DNA of 64,000 nucleotides from an uncultured Duncaniella sp. (GTDB taxonomy: Bacteria; Bacteroidota; Bacteroidia; Bacteroidales; Muribaculaceae). Under the pieces are notes generated by a model. That model saw only the letters and a program-made list of their open reading frames with translations. It made no database searches and had not been told where the DNA came from. The stretch is from contig CAJUKP010000006.1 in NCBI GenBank assembly GCA_910587165.1, forward strand, positions 62,001 to 126,000, given 5' to 3'. Position 1 is the first letter of the stretch. Each line of letters starts with the position of its first letter. Of this stretch, positions 19,097 through 28,280 are shown piece after piece. A program made the translations under genes and the position numbers.

Positions 19097-20509
19097 TCAC
19101 ACTCTTTTTTCAAGTAGAATCACATTTTCAACGTGCTGCGTATGTGGGAACATATCCACAGGCTGGACCGCCTTGAGGTCATATTTCTCATGAAGCAGCG
19201 CCACATCACGGGCCTGGGTGGCGGGGTTGCAGCTCACATAGACAATCTTTTCCGGCTCCGCCGCAAGTATCACCTTGACCACATCATCATGCATTCCGGC
19301 ACGTGGAGGATCGACAATCATGACATCCGGGCGTCCATGTTCTTCTATGAAGGCCGCATTGAGCACATCTTTCATGTCGCCGGCGTAGAAGTCGGTATTG
19401 TCAAGACCGTTGGCCGAAGCATTGACTTTCGCATCCTCTATAGCCTCAGGCACATACTCTATACCGACAACCTTACGGGCATTGCGCGCGATGAAGCAAG
19501 CTATCGTACCTGTCCCTGTATAAAGGTCATAGACAAGCTCATCACCTGTGAGACCGGCAAAATCACGGGCCACGCTGTAAAGACGATAGGCCTGCCGTGA
19601 GTTTGTCTGATAAAACGACTTCGGGCCTATACGGAAACGCAGGCCCTCCATATCTTCCTCAATATACGGTTTACCTTTGTATAGCACCGGTTCGAGATCG
19701 TTCATCGAATCATTCAGCTTGGTGTTGACCACATAGAACAGCGACGTAATCTCCGGAAACTCGGCGGCTATGGCGCTCATCAGCGATTCTATTCTGGCTT
19801 TGTCATCCTCGCCTACCGACATGACCACCATCACCTCGCCGGTATCGGCAATGCGTATCATCAATGTGCGCAGGAAACCATGATTGGCCCGGATATCATA
19901 GAACTCAAGATCGTTTCTCTTTCCAAAGTCCTTGATGAACAGCCTGATCCGGTTACCCAGATCATGCTGGAGATAACATTTATCTATATCAAGCACTTTA
20001 TCAAAACCGCCCGGGATGTGGAATCCGGCAGCTCTACGGTCAGGAAACTCCTCGCCTGACCGCAGCTGATCGAAAGTGAGCCACATCTTTGACGAGAATG
20101 TATATTCCATCTTGTTACGGTATTGCCATATTGTCTCCGAGCCCAAAATCGGCGAGAGTTCAGGAAAGGGAACCTTGGCTATACGCTGGAGTGCATCCTG
20201 GACCTGTTTCTGCTTGCATTTCAGCTGAAACTCATACGGAAGGTGTTGCCATCTGCATCCGCCGCATACAGTGAAATGGCTGCAGCGCGGCTCCTCCCTC
20301 ATAGCGGATGCAGCCACAAGCTTTTCTATGTGCCCTTCGGCATAATTCTTTTTCTTACGGTCAAGCTTGACGTCGGCCACATCGCCTGGAGCGCCGAAAG
20401 GTATAAAGACAACCATATCATCCACTCTGGCAAGAGCATTGCCCTCAGCAGCGACATCGGTGATCTCGACATTCTCCAACAGCGGGAGTTCTTTTTTCTT
20501 TCTACCCAT
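19097..20509 (-). CDS. rlmD: 23S rRNA (uracil-5)-methyltransferase, RlmD family
   Basis: A 470-residue RlmD/RumA-type enzyme that methylates a uridine (U1939 in E. coli) of 23S rRNA. A TRAM domain occupies about 10-75. An iron-sulfur cysteine cluster (CSHFTVCGGCRWQHL) follows, then the SAM domain (YDLYTGTGTIACF, DPPRAGMHDD) with the catalytic SCNPATQARD. The basic N-terminus GRKKKELP fits RNA binding. Exact target specificity (RlmD versus RlmCD) cannot be fixed by eye. A long leader with a hairpin precedes it. Confidence 0.85.
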   Translation of the reverse strand: MGRKKKELPLLENVEITDVAAEGNALARVDDMVVFIPFGAPGDVADVKLDRKKKNYAEGHIEKLVAASAMREEPRCSHFTVCGGCRWQHLPYEFQLKCKQKQVQDALQRIAKVPFPELSPILGSETIWQYRNKMEYTFSSKMWLTFDQLRSGEEFPDRRAAGFHIPGGFDKVLDIDKCYLQHDLGNRIRLFIKDFGKRNDLEFYDIRANHGFLRTLMIRIADTGEVMVVMSVGEDDKARIESLMSAIAAEFPEITSLFYVVNTKLNDSMNDLEPVLYKGKPYIEEDMEGLRFRIGPKSFYQTNSRQAYRLYSVARDFAGLTGDELVYDLYTGTGTIACFIARNARKVVGIEYVPEAIEDAKVNASANGLDNTDFYAGDMKDVLNAAFIEEHGRPDVMIVDPPRAGMHDDVVKVILAAEPEKIVYVSCNPATQARDVALLHEKYDLKAVQPVDMFPHTQHVENVILLEKRV

Positions 20510-20545
20510 TTACTGAATAAATCATCCTGCCCACCACAAAAATTT

Positions 20546-20580
20546 CGCCGGCAATGGCAAATAAGCGCCATTGGCCGACG
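20546..20580 (-). promoter_or_regulatory. Leader hairpin upstream of rlmD
   Basis: On the minus strand, CGTCGGCCAATGGC and GCCATTGCCGGCG flank an 8-nt loop, with AAATTTTTG after it. It lies between the presumed rlmD promoter and the ATG. It could be an attenuator-like or stability hairpin. Confidence 0.45.
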
Positions 20581-20631
20581 ATTCGTCTATATGATAGGTC
20601 AGGTTAGTTTAGTTGTCATTTCTATTTTTGG

Positions 20632-20639
20632 CAAAATTA
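20632..20639 (-). promoter_or_regulatory. Candidate rlmD -7 box
   Basis: TAATTTTG on the minus strand, about 120 bp before the rlmD ATG. The -33 region is not consensus. Confidence 0.45.
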
Positions 20640-20750
20640 TTAAAAATCGGCTGCATCGCAATAATTCGTTTACATATTTTACGCCTTATTCACTTCATTT
20701 AAGAATTAAATCTATTGATCATCCTTCCGGAACCCGACTGTATCTGAAAC

Positions 20751-20782
20751 ATTGCAAGGTCAAAAGAAATTCACTAAATTTG
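20751..20782 (+). promoter_or_regulatory. mutS2 promoter, leaderless
   Basis: ATTG (20751-20754), a 20-nt spacer and TAAATTTG (20775-20782). The ATG is 4 nt after the box, close to where transcription should begin. Confidence 0.65.
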
Positions 20783-20786
20783 CACT

Positions 20787-23234
20787 ATGATTTTCCCTAA
20801 AAAGATTGAAAGCAAAATAGGTTTCGACAGCGTGCGCGAGCAGGTGTCCGGCAGATGCAGATGCGCCGGAGCGCGTACATTATGTGAGGAAATGTCTTTT
20901 CTCACTGACTTTGCCTCCGTCAGCGATGCGCTTGCCGAGACAGCCGAGATGGTAGCCTCTAACCATAGCGACGAGGGAGTGCCGTTCACCGGACTGAATG
21001 ACATTGACTCTTCGTTGTCTCTGGTCAGGATCCCCGGCACCTTCATGGAAGTGAAAGAGCTCGTCAAGGTACGCAGGATGTTGGGATGTTTCAATGAGAT
21101 AGACACATATTTCCGACGCAACCGCACAGAAAACGGCAATACCCCCTATCCGCACCTCGACAACATCAGCCGGCCGCTTGAATTGATTTCCCCTACCCTC
21201 GCATCAGGCATAGACAGAGCAGTCGATGAGACTACGGGCACTGTGAAAGACACCGCATCCCCCACTCTCGCCGACATACGCCGCCGCTTGCGCAGTATGT
21301 CAGGACGTATCAATTCCATTCTCCGGAATGTGCTTTCAAAGGCGATATCGCAAGGATTGCTCGATGCCGACACCGTCCCATCCGTGAGAGACGGACGCCT
21401 CGTCATACCGGTGCCCCCCATGCACAAGAGACAGATACAGGGTATCGTGCACGATGAGTCTGCCTCAGGCAAGACCGTTTTCATAGAGCCGGCTGAAGTG
21501 GTGGAGGCAAACAATCTGACACGCGAGCTTGAAATGGAAGAGCACCGTGAAGTGATAAGGATACTCACAGAGATCGCCGACACTATCCGCCCCCATATCC
21601 CGGAGCTTCTCGAGGCTGCATCGGTAGTCTACCGTCTTGACTTCATCAACGCCAAGGCCAGATATGCCGATGACATCGGAGGAATCATGCCGCATCTTCA
21701 CGACAGGGAGGAACTTGAATGGTACCATGCCTGTCATCCCGGACTGAAAATGACTCTCGAGAAACAGGGACGCGAGATTGTACCGATCGACATAACTCTC
21801 AATTCCAAAGACAGGATACTTGTCATATCCGGCCCCAATGCCGGCGGAAAATCAGTATGTCTGAAAACTGTGGGCACCCTGCAATATATGGCTCAGTGCG
21901 GACTGCTGCCGCCAGTCTACGAAAATTCCCATTTCGGTATATTCATGGATATGTTTGTCGACATTGGCGACGACCAATCCCTTGAAGATGACCTGTCAAC
22001 ATACTCGAGCCATCTCAAAAGCATGAGATTCATGCTTTCACACGGAAGAAAAGGATCACTGTTTCTCATTGACGAGATGGGTTCGGGCACCGAGCCCCAG
22101 ATCGGCGGAGCACTGGCCCAGGCGATTCTTGACGAAATGAACAAACAGGGAATGTGGGGTATAGTCACCACACATTACCAGAATCTGAAACTGTTTGCCG
22201 ATGACACGGATGGTCTTATAAACGGCTCGATGCTCTATGACAGGCATCTGATGCAGCCACTGTTCAAACTCTCGATTGGTAACCCCGGCAGCTCATTCGC
22301 GGTAGAGATAGCAAGGAAGACCGGACTTCCGAAAGAGATAATAGACCGTGCTGAGCAAATAGTCGGCAGTGACTATGTGAACATGGACAAGTATCTCCTC
22401 GATATTGCCCGTGATAAAAGATATTGGGAAAACAAGCGTGCCGACATCCGTAAGAAAGAAAAACAGATCGACGAGCGGTTGTCCCGTTATGCCGATGACG
22501 CCGACACTCTCCGCACCATGCGTCGCGAGATAATTGAAGAGGCCCGTGCCGAGGCAAAGCGCATCATTGACTCTTCCAACGCCATGATCGAGCGCACGAT
22601 AGCAGACATCAAAAAGGCCAATGCCGAGCGTGAGGCTACCCTTGAGGCACGCCGCAGGCTCAAGAGCGACCGTGAGGCGCTTGAGAAACAGGCGAACACA
22701 GGCGAGCACACTTTGCTCGCCCGCGCGCCTAAAAAGAAAAAGCCGAAGGAGCAGACCATCCGTCCGGATCTCCGTGAGGTAAAAGCGGGTGAAAACGTGC
22801 GCCTTGACGGACAAGGCACCGTTGGAACCGTGCTCGAAGTGAACGGCAAGAACGCCATTGTGGCATTCGGCAATCTGAAAACCACAGTCAAGACAGCGCG
22901 TCTCACCGTCACAGACGCCAAGCCGAAGACCGAGAAGAAATCAGTGCTCAGTATGTCGACCATCGACTCCGGCTATGAACGCCAGCTCAGTTTCAAACAG
23001 GAGATAGATGTGAGAGGCATGAGAGCCGACGAAGCCATCCAGGCCGTCACATATTTCATTGACGATGCGATCCGCTTCAACGCATCACGTGTCCGGATTC
23101 TCCACGGAACCGGCACAGGAGCCTTGCGCCAGGCCATCAGAGCATATCTGGCTACTGTGGCCGGTGTCATGAATTGCCATGACGAGGATGTCAGGTTCGG
23201 AGGTGCCGGAATTACTGTGGTCAACCTCGATTAG
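20787..23234 (+). CDS. mutS2: Endonuclease MutS2
   Basis: MutS2 is an ABC-type MutS paralogue lacking the mismatch-recognition domain; it is implicated in suppressing recombination and in rescuing collided ribosomes. The 815-residue protein has core and lever domains (to about 330) and Walker A GPNAGGKS (349-356). Walker B (LFLIDEMGSGTEP) and the STYSSH signature follow, then a long charged coiled coil (about 540-640), a KOW-like segment near 680 and a C-terminal Smr domain (about 738-815). The Smr domain carries DVRGM and LHGTGTGALR. The start is set by the promoter box just before the ATG. Confidence 0.95.
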   Translation: MIFPKKIESKIGFDSVREQVSGRCRCAGARTLCEEMSFLTDFASVSDALAETAEMVASNHSDEGVPFTGLNDIDSSLSLVRIPGTFMEVKELVKVRRMLGCFNEIDTYFRRNRTENGNTPYPHLDNISRPLELISPTLASGIDRAVDETTGTVKDTASPTLADIRRRLRSMSGRINSILRNVLSKAISQGLLDADTVPSVRDGRLVIPVPPMHKRQIQGIVHDESASGKTVFIEPAEVVEANNLTRELEMEEHREVIRILTEIADTIRPHIPELLEAASVVYRLDFINAKARYADDIGGIMPHLHDREELEWYHACHPGLKMTLEKQGREIVPIDITLNSKDRILVISGPNAGGKSVCLKTVGTLQYMAQCGLLPPVYENSHFGIFMDMFVDIGDDQSLEDDLSTYSSHLKSMRFMLSHGRKGSLFLIDEMGSGTEPQIGGALAQAILDEMNKQGMWGIVTTHYQNLKLFADDTDGLINGSMLYDRHLMQPLFKLSIGNPGSSFAVEIARKTGLPKEIIDRAEQIVGSDYVNMDKYLLDIARDKRYWENKRADIRKKEKQIDERLSRYADDADTLRTMRREIIEEARAEAKRIIDSSNAMIERTIADIKKANAEREATLEARRRLKSDREALEKQANTGEHTLLARAPKKKKPKEQTIRPDLREVKAGENVRLDGQGTVGTVLEVNGKNAIVAFGNLKTTVKTARLTVTDAKPKTEKKSVLSMSTIDSGYERQLSFKQEIDVRGMRADEAIQAVTYFIDDAIRFNASRVRILHGTGTGALRQAIRAYLATVAGVMNCHDEDVRFGGAGITVVNLD

Positions 23235-23317
23235 TATGGTCAAGGGCATAAAGTCTACAAAAGAGGTCATTTTGTAGAAATATTGCTTCCCCATGAAGCG
23301 ATTACTCTATTTTTTTG

Positions 23318-23325
23318 TAATTTTG
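23318..23325 (+). promoter_or_regulatory. -7 box of the fumarase gene
   Basis: TAATTTTG, about 48 bp upstream of the ATG at 23373. This excludes the longer in-frame start at 23283. Confidence 0.55.
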
Positions 23326-23372
23326 TAGAATCAAATCTACTCAAATCATTTAAACACAAAATACTTCCCGCT

Positions 23373-25022
23373 ATGGCGACAAAACCGTTCAAGTATCAGG
23401 AAATGTTCCCTTTAGGACCTGACACTACCGAGTATTACAAACTCACATCCGACTATGTGAAAGTTGAGAACTGGGGTGGGCACGAGTTCCTCGTTGTTGA
23501 TCCTCAGGCACTCACAGTGCTTGCCCGCGCCTGCACCCATGACAACGCATTCTATCTGCGTCGCGAGCACAACGCCATGGTGGCGAAGATCCTCTCTGAT
23601 CCGGAAGCTTCGGAAAACGACAAGTTCGTGGCTCTCACCATGCTCCGTAACGCCGAGGTGGCAGCCAAGGGACAGCTCCCCTTCTGCCAGGATACCGGCA
23701 CCGCCATCTGCCATGGCGAGAAAGGACAGAATGTATTCACTGGATGCAACGACGAGGAACGCATATCCGAGGGTGTCTACATCACATACACCACTGACAA
23801 TCTCCGCTATTCACAGAACGCACCCCTCACCATGTATGATGAGGTCAACACAGGTTGCAACCTTCCCGCACAGATAGATATCCACGCGACCGAGGGTGAT
23901 GAATACAAATTCCTTTTCGTGGCAAAAGGCGGAGGCTCGGCCAACAAGACATATCTCTATCAGGAGACAAAGGCAATCCTTAATCCCAAAACACTCATCC
24001 CCTTCCTCGTCGAGAAAATGAAGAGCCTCGGCACCGCTGCCTGCCCTCCCTACCACATTGCAATCGTCGTAGGCGGAACATCAGCCGAGAAGAACCTCGA
24101 AGTGGTCAAGAAGGCCTCTGTGAAATACCTCGACGCACTGCCCACCCACGGCAATGAACTCGGTCACGCATTCCGTGACATCGAACTTGAGAAGCAGCTC
24201 AAGAAAGAGGCTGAATGTCTCGGTCTCGGCGCACAGTTCGGTGGCAAATACTTCGCTCACGATATACGTGTGATCCGTCTCCCCCGCCACGGCGCATCAT
24301 GCCCCGTTGGCATAGGTGTGTCATGTTCAGCCGACCGCAACATCAAGGCAAAAATCAACCGCGAGGGTCTGTGGATTGAGAAGCTCGATACAAACCCCGG
24401 CGAGCTTATCCCTGAGGAATACCGCAACCAGGGCGAAGGCAATGCCGTGAAGATTGACCTGAACCGCCCGATGGCCGAGATTCTCGCCGAACTCACCAAA
24501 TACCCCGTGGCAACCCGTCTCTCGCTCAACGGCACAATCATCGTTGGCCGCGACATTGCCCACGCCAAGATCAAAGAGCGCCTGGACAAGGGCGAACCGA
24601 TGCCCCAGTATCTCAAGGATCATCCCATCTACTATGCAGGCCCTGCCAAGACTCCGGAAGGTATGCCCTCCGGATCATTCGGACCGACAACAGCCGGCCG
24701 TATGGACTCATACGTCGACCAGTTCCAGGCCGCCGGTGGCTCAATGGTCATGATAGCAAAGGGCAACCGCAGCAAGCAGGTCACTGATGCCTGCCACAAG
24801 CATGGCGGATTCTATCTTGGATCAATCGGTGGTCCGGCCGCTATCCTGGCACAGAACTCCATCAAGAAGGTTGAGCTTCTCGAGTATCCCGAACTGGGCA
24901 TGGAAGCCATCTGGAAGATCGAAGTGGAAGACTTCCCCGCTTTCATCCTTGTCGATGACAAGGGTAACGATTTCTTCACTGAGATCTCGGAAAAATGCAA
25001 GGGCTGTGGCCTGACAAAGTAA
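23373..25022 (+). CDS. Class I (iron-sulfur) fumarate hydratase
   Basis: This oxygen-sensitive [4Fe-4S] enzyme hydrates fumarate to malate; in a Bacteroidales anaerobe it works mainly in the reductive succinate branch. The 549-residue protein matches FumA/FumB of E. coli in length. It has the N-terminal cluster cysteine at C105 (PFCQDTGT), the [13 protein letters not shown] segment, [14 protein letters not shown], and the C-terminal domain with [15 protein letters not shown] and [16 protein letters not shown]. It also ends in a CKGCG motif. The kinase gene begins 1 bp after its stop. Confidence 0.94.
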   Translation: MATKPFKYQEMFPLGPDTTEYYKLTSDYVKVENWGGHEFLVVDPQALTVLARACTHDNAFYLRREHNAMVAKILSDPEASENDKFVALTMLRNAEVAAKGQLPFCQDTGTAICHGEKGQNVFTGCNDEERISEGVYITYTTDNLRYSQNAPLTMYDEVNTGCNLPAQIDIHATEGDEYKFLFVAKGGGSANKTYLYQETKAILNPKTLIPFLVEKMKSLGTAACPPYHIAIVVGGTSAEKNLEVVKKASVKYLDALPTHGNELGHAFRDIELEKQLKKEAECLGLGAQFGGKYFAHDIRVIRLPRHGASCPVGIGVSCSADRNIKAKINREGLWIEKLDTNPGELIPEEYRNQGEGNAVKIDLNRPMAEILAELTKYPVATRLSLNGTIIVGRDIAHAKIKERLDKGEPMPQYLKDHPIYYAGPAKTPEGMPSGSFGPTTAGRMDSYVDQFQAAGGSMVMIAKGNRSKQVTDACHKHGGFYLGSIGGPAAILAQNSIKKVELLEYPELGMEAIWKIEVEDFPAFILVDDKGNDFFTEISEKCKGCGLTK

Positions 25023-25023
25023 T

Positions 25024-26226
25024 TTGAGCAATATATACGACATACGACGATACGGCATCATCAGTTTTCTGGTGGTGTCGGTCGTTGTAGTCGCTTTGTT
25101 TCTGTACTTTTCCGACTCATTGGTGAGAGATCTTTCCGCACAGGAACGGTCAAGGATGCAGATCTGGGCCGACGCGACACGGGAAATTGTCAACACTGAG
25201 GTTGACGAGAATACCGATCCGGCCCTCATCGACTTCCTCCTGTCCATAATAGAAGACAATACTAATATACCGGTCCTGCTGACCGACGCGGAAGGGAACA
25301 TATTGATGCACCGTAATTTCCGGTTGCCGGAAGAAATTGACTCACTCACCCCGTTTGACTTATCAGAAGCCAATGGAAAGTTCCTGTTAAAGAAACTTGA
25401 ATCACTCCGCGACACCCCGAATATCATAGAGATTGATATGCAGAGTGCAGGGAAACAGTATCTCTACTACGAGGACTCAAGATTACTCAAGTCTCTTAAC
25501 TACTACCCGTACATACAGGTTCTTGTCCTTCTGGCGTTCATCCTTATCGTCTACTACGCAGTCTCGTCGACAAAACGCGCCGAACAGAATAAGGTGTGGG
25601 TGGGACTGTCAAAAGAAACCGCCCACCAGCTCGGTACCCCTATCTCGTCACTCATGGCGTGGATGGAACTTCTCGGGAGCATGGGTGTCGACAAGGATAT
25701 CGTGGCCGAGATGGACAAGGATGTGAGACGTCTTTCCACCATCGCCTCCAGATTCTCCAAGATCGGATCAAGGCCGTCAATGGAAATAGAAGATCTCAAC
25801 TCCGTGGTGAAACGGTCGACCTCATACATGACGACCCGTATTTCAAAACGAATAAGTCTCACAGTCGATTGCTGTCCGCAACCACTTGAAGTGAAGCTGT
25901 CCGAACCACTCACCGAGTGGGTAATGGAAAACCTCATCAAGAACGCCGTTGATGCTATGGAAGGTGACGGATCCATCCATGTGAGAACCTGCCGCGAGAC
26001 TGACCATGCGGAAATCGACATCACAGATACAGGCAAAGGCATATCGAGGAAAAACCAGAAGAATATATTCAGTCCCGGATTCACTACCAAGAAGAGAGGC
26101 TGGGGACTGGGACTCACCCTTGCAAAACGTATCATCGAAGAGTATCACGGTGGCAGAATATATGTCAAGAACTCTGAAATCGACCGCGGAACCACATTCA
26201 CAATAGAACTTCCTTTGAGCAAATGA
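25024..26226 (+). CDS. Orphan sensor histidine kinase
   Basis: A 400-residue membrane kinase. It has TM1 at about 10-29, an extracytoplasmic sensor loop (30-160) and TM2 at about 162-181. The H-box follows directly (KETAHQLGTP, phosphorylated His near 201), and the HATPase domain has N303 in NLIKNAVD, DTGKGIS and GLGLTLAKRI. The start is a TTG 1 bp after the fumarase stop; an upstream in-frame stop and the loss of TM1 with any later ATG support it. No response regulator is adjacent, so its partner must be elsewhere. Its stop overlaps the prmC ATG. Confidence 0.88.
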   Translation: MSNIYDIRRYGIISFLVVSVVVVALFLYFSDSLVRDLSAQERSRMQIWADATREIVNTEVDENTDPALIDFLLSIIEDNTNIPVLLTDAEGNILMHRNFRLPEEIDSLTPFDLSEANGKFLLKKLESLRDTPNIIEIDMQSAGKQYLYYEDSRLLKSLNYYPYIQVLVLLAFILIVYYAVSSTKRAEQNKVWVGLSKETAHQLGTPISSLMAWMELLGSMGVDKDIVAEMDKDVRRLSTIASRFSKIGSRPSMEIEDLNSVVKRSTSYMTTRISKRISLTVDCCPQPLEVKLSEPLTEWVMENLIKNAVDAMEGDGSIHVRTCRETDHAEIDITDTGKGISRKNQKNIFSPGFTTKKRGWGLGLTLAKRIIEEYHGGRIYVKNSEIDRGTTFTIELPLSK

Positions 26227-27074
26227 ATCTCCGAGACAAGATAAACCAATGCATCACACAACTTGCCGCTGTATATGACAGCCGCGAGGCAAGAAACATC
26301 CTTGAACTTGCCATCGAGCATCTGAAAGGCTGGAACAAGGTGGACATTCTGATGAATTCCGACAAGGAGGTCTCAGATTTCATCTCCGGGAAGATCGACG
26401 CTATCGTGGACCGTTTGCTGAGATATGAGCCTATCCAGTATATCCTCGGCGAGACATATTGGCACGGGTTGAAACTGAAAGTAGCACCCGGTGTACTCAT
26501 ACCCAGGCCTGAGACATCTCAGCTCGTCGACATCATAACCGATGACAACCACGCCTCTGATCTCAGTGTGCTCGATATATGCACAGGTTCAGGAGCCATA
26601 GCCGTAGCCCTCTCAAGGAATCTTGATTTTCCGGACGTCACAGCCCTCGACATATCCAAAGATGCCCTCGGAATAGCCGAAGAGAATGACCGCGACCTCC
26701 ATACAGGGGTGAAATTCATCATGGCGGACATCCTGAAGCCACTCCCGTTTGACAACGGATCTTTTGACATAATCGTCTCAAATCCTCCATATATATGCGA
26801 GAGCGAACGTCAGGAGATGAGCGCCAATGTGCTTGATTTTGAGCCGTCGATCGCACTCTTTGTCCCGGATTCCGATCCATTGAAGTTCTACAGGCCTATC
26901 GCTGCAGAAGGACACCGCATAGCCCGTGACGGAGGAAGATTGTACCTCGAGATCAATCCGGCCCATGCCGACGCACTCAAATCGCTTCTCGTTTCCGAAG
27001 GATGGACGGACGTGACGATATTAAACGATATCACCGGCAGACGCCGGTTCATCAAAGCTGTCAAAGGAGAATGA
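26223..27074 (+). CDS. prmC: Release factor glutamine methyltransferase PrmC
   Basis: PrmC methylates the GGQ glutamine of RF1 and RF2. The 283-residue protein has a helical N-terminal domain and a SAM-binding fold with DICTGSGAIAVAL and the catalytic NPPY at residues 187-190. The ATG overlaps the kinase stop (ATGA), and its own stop overlaps recX in the same way. Confidence 0.94.
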   Translation: MNLRDKINQCITQLAAVYDSREARNILELAIEHLKGWNKVDILMNSDKEVSDFISGKIDAIVDRLLRYEPIQYILGETYWHGLKLKVAPGVLIPRPETSQLVDIITDDNHASDLSVLDICTGSGAIAVALSRNLDFPDVTALDISKDALGIAEENDRDLHTGVKFIMADILKPLPFDNGSFDIIVSNPPYICESERQEMSANVLDFEPSIALFVPDSDPLKFYRPIAAEGHRIARDGGRLYLEINPAHADALKSLLVSEGWTDVTILNDITGRRRFIKAVKGE

Positions 27075-27562
27075 TCCAACGACGTCCGCTCACATACGAT
27101 GATGCCCTCAACCGTGTGGCGTCGCTCTGTTCCAAGTGTGAACAATGCTCGCCTGATCTCATCAAGAAGATGAAAGGATGGGGTGTATCCGATTCCGATA
27201 TCAGAAGAATCATCAGCAGACTTGAGGAGATGCGATTCCTTGACGACGAACGTTTTGCCCGGGCATACGCCCATGACAAGCTGCGCTTCTCCGGTTGGGG
27301 ACGAATGAAAATCGCACGCGGGCTATGGGCCAAACGGCTTCCGCGTGATATCATAGATATGGCTATTGCCGAGATTGATGAGGAAGAATACAATGATGTG
27401 GCCATGAGAGTCATGTCCTCACGTTGCCGTCTCAATCCCGGGCTCCTCGACAGCTATGAGGATCGCGTCAAGCTGCTGCGTCATGGTGTCAGCCGTGGAT
27501 TTGAGATAAGTCTCATATCAAAAATAATAAAAACACTCCAGTATCAGCGTGATGACAGGTAG
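27071..27562 (+). CDS. recX: Regulatory protein RecX
   Basis: RecX binds RecA filaments and modulates recombinase activity. The 163-residue protein begins MIQRRPLTYDDALNR and contains the RecX signature FLDDERFARAYAHDK and the three-helix repeats. The start at 27071 overlaps the prmC stop; a longer in-frame start at 27002 lies inside prmC and is rejected. The end overlaps the comF start region. Confidence 0.88.
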   Translation: MIQRRPLTYDDALNRVASLCSKCEQCSPDLIKKMKGWGVSDSDIRRIISRLEEMRFLDDERFARAYAHDKLRFSGWGRMKIARGLWAKRLPRDIIDMAIAEIDEEEYNDVAMRVMSSRCRLNPGLLDSYEDRVKLLRHGVSRGFEISLISKIIKTLQYQRDDR

Positions 27563-28274
27563 AATTGTCCGGTCTATGAGTGAGATGGCCAACAGCCTTC
27601 TCAATATCATCATCCCAAGGGTATGTGCCGTCTGCGGCACTGCGCTGGTCGGGGGTGAGGATGTGATGTGTCTCGGATGCCGGGCAAAAATGCCTGTAAC
27701 CGGACAATATCTGAGGCAGCCTAACGATATACACGAACGTCTCATCTCACTGCGGGCACCTCTATGCAAAGCCACCTCCTATTTTCTGTATCACCGTGGC
27801 AATCCGTATGCAAAGCTCATCCATGACACAAAATATCACGGCCGCCCTAAGATTGGCCGCAAGCTTGCGGCCGAGCATTGCCGCCAATTGCTCCGCACAA
27901 GTTTCTTCGATGGGATCGACTCCCTTGTCCCCATACCGCTCCATCCCCTGAAATATCTCAGGCGCACTTACAATCAGTCTGAGGAAATTGCCAAAGGGAT
28001 ATCAGCCGCAACATCACTCCCTATCCTGACAAACCTGAAGACAGCACGATATCACAGCACACAGACCCGCAAATCGGCAACCGACAGAAAACTCAATGCA
28101 GCCGGATCGTTCAAGGTGCATCACCCTGAAGAGCTTACCGGCAGACACATCCTCCTTGTTGATGACGTGATCACCACAGGAGCCACAATGCTCGAAGCGA
28201 TGGAGACCATAAAGGCAACCTGTCCATCAGTGAAACTCAGCGTTTTCTCGTTAGCACTCACATCAAATTCCTGA
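27552..28274 (+). CDS. comF: ComF family phosphoribosyltransferase-like protein
   Basis: ComF-type proteins are linked to DNA uptake and processing in naturally competent bacteria. The protein is about 240 residues. It begins with a zinc-ribbon-like region (CAVCGTALVGGEDVMCLGC, near residue 20) and ends with a type I phosphoribosyltransferase fold carrying the PRPP loop LLVDDVITTGATM. The start is uncertain: GTG 27549, ATG 27552, ATG 27576 and ATG 27588 are all possible, and the last two best fit the usual family N-terminus. Confidence 0.85.
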   Translation: MTGRIVRSMSEMANSLLNIIIPRVCAVCGTALVGGEDVMCLGCRAKMPVTGQYLRQPNDIHERLISLRAPLCKATSYFLYHRGNPYAKLIHDTKYHGRPKIGRKLAAEHCRQLLRTSFFDGIDSLVPIPLHPLKYLRRTYNQSEEIAKGISAATSLPILTNLKTARYHSTQTRKSATDRKLNAAGSFKVHHPEELTGRHILLVDDVITTGATMLEAMETIKATCPSVKLSVFSLALTSNS

Positions 28275-28280
28275 CCAAAC

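Noticed and set aside
20123..20800. 225-codon plus-strand frame across the rlmD-mutS2 spacer
   Set aside because: It lies mostly antisense to rlmD, crosses the mutS2 promoter and looks unlike a protein.
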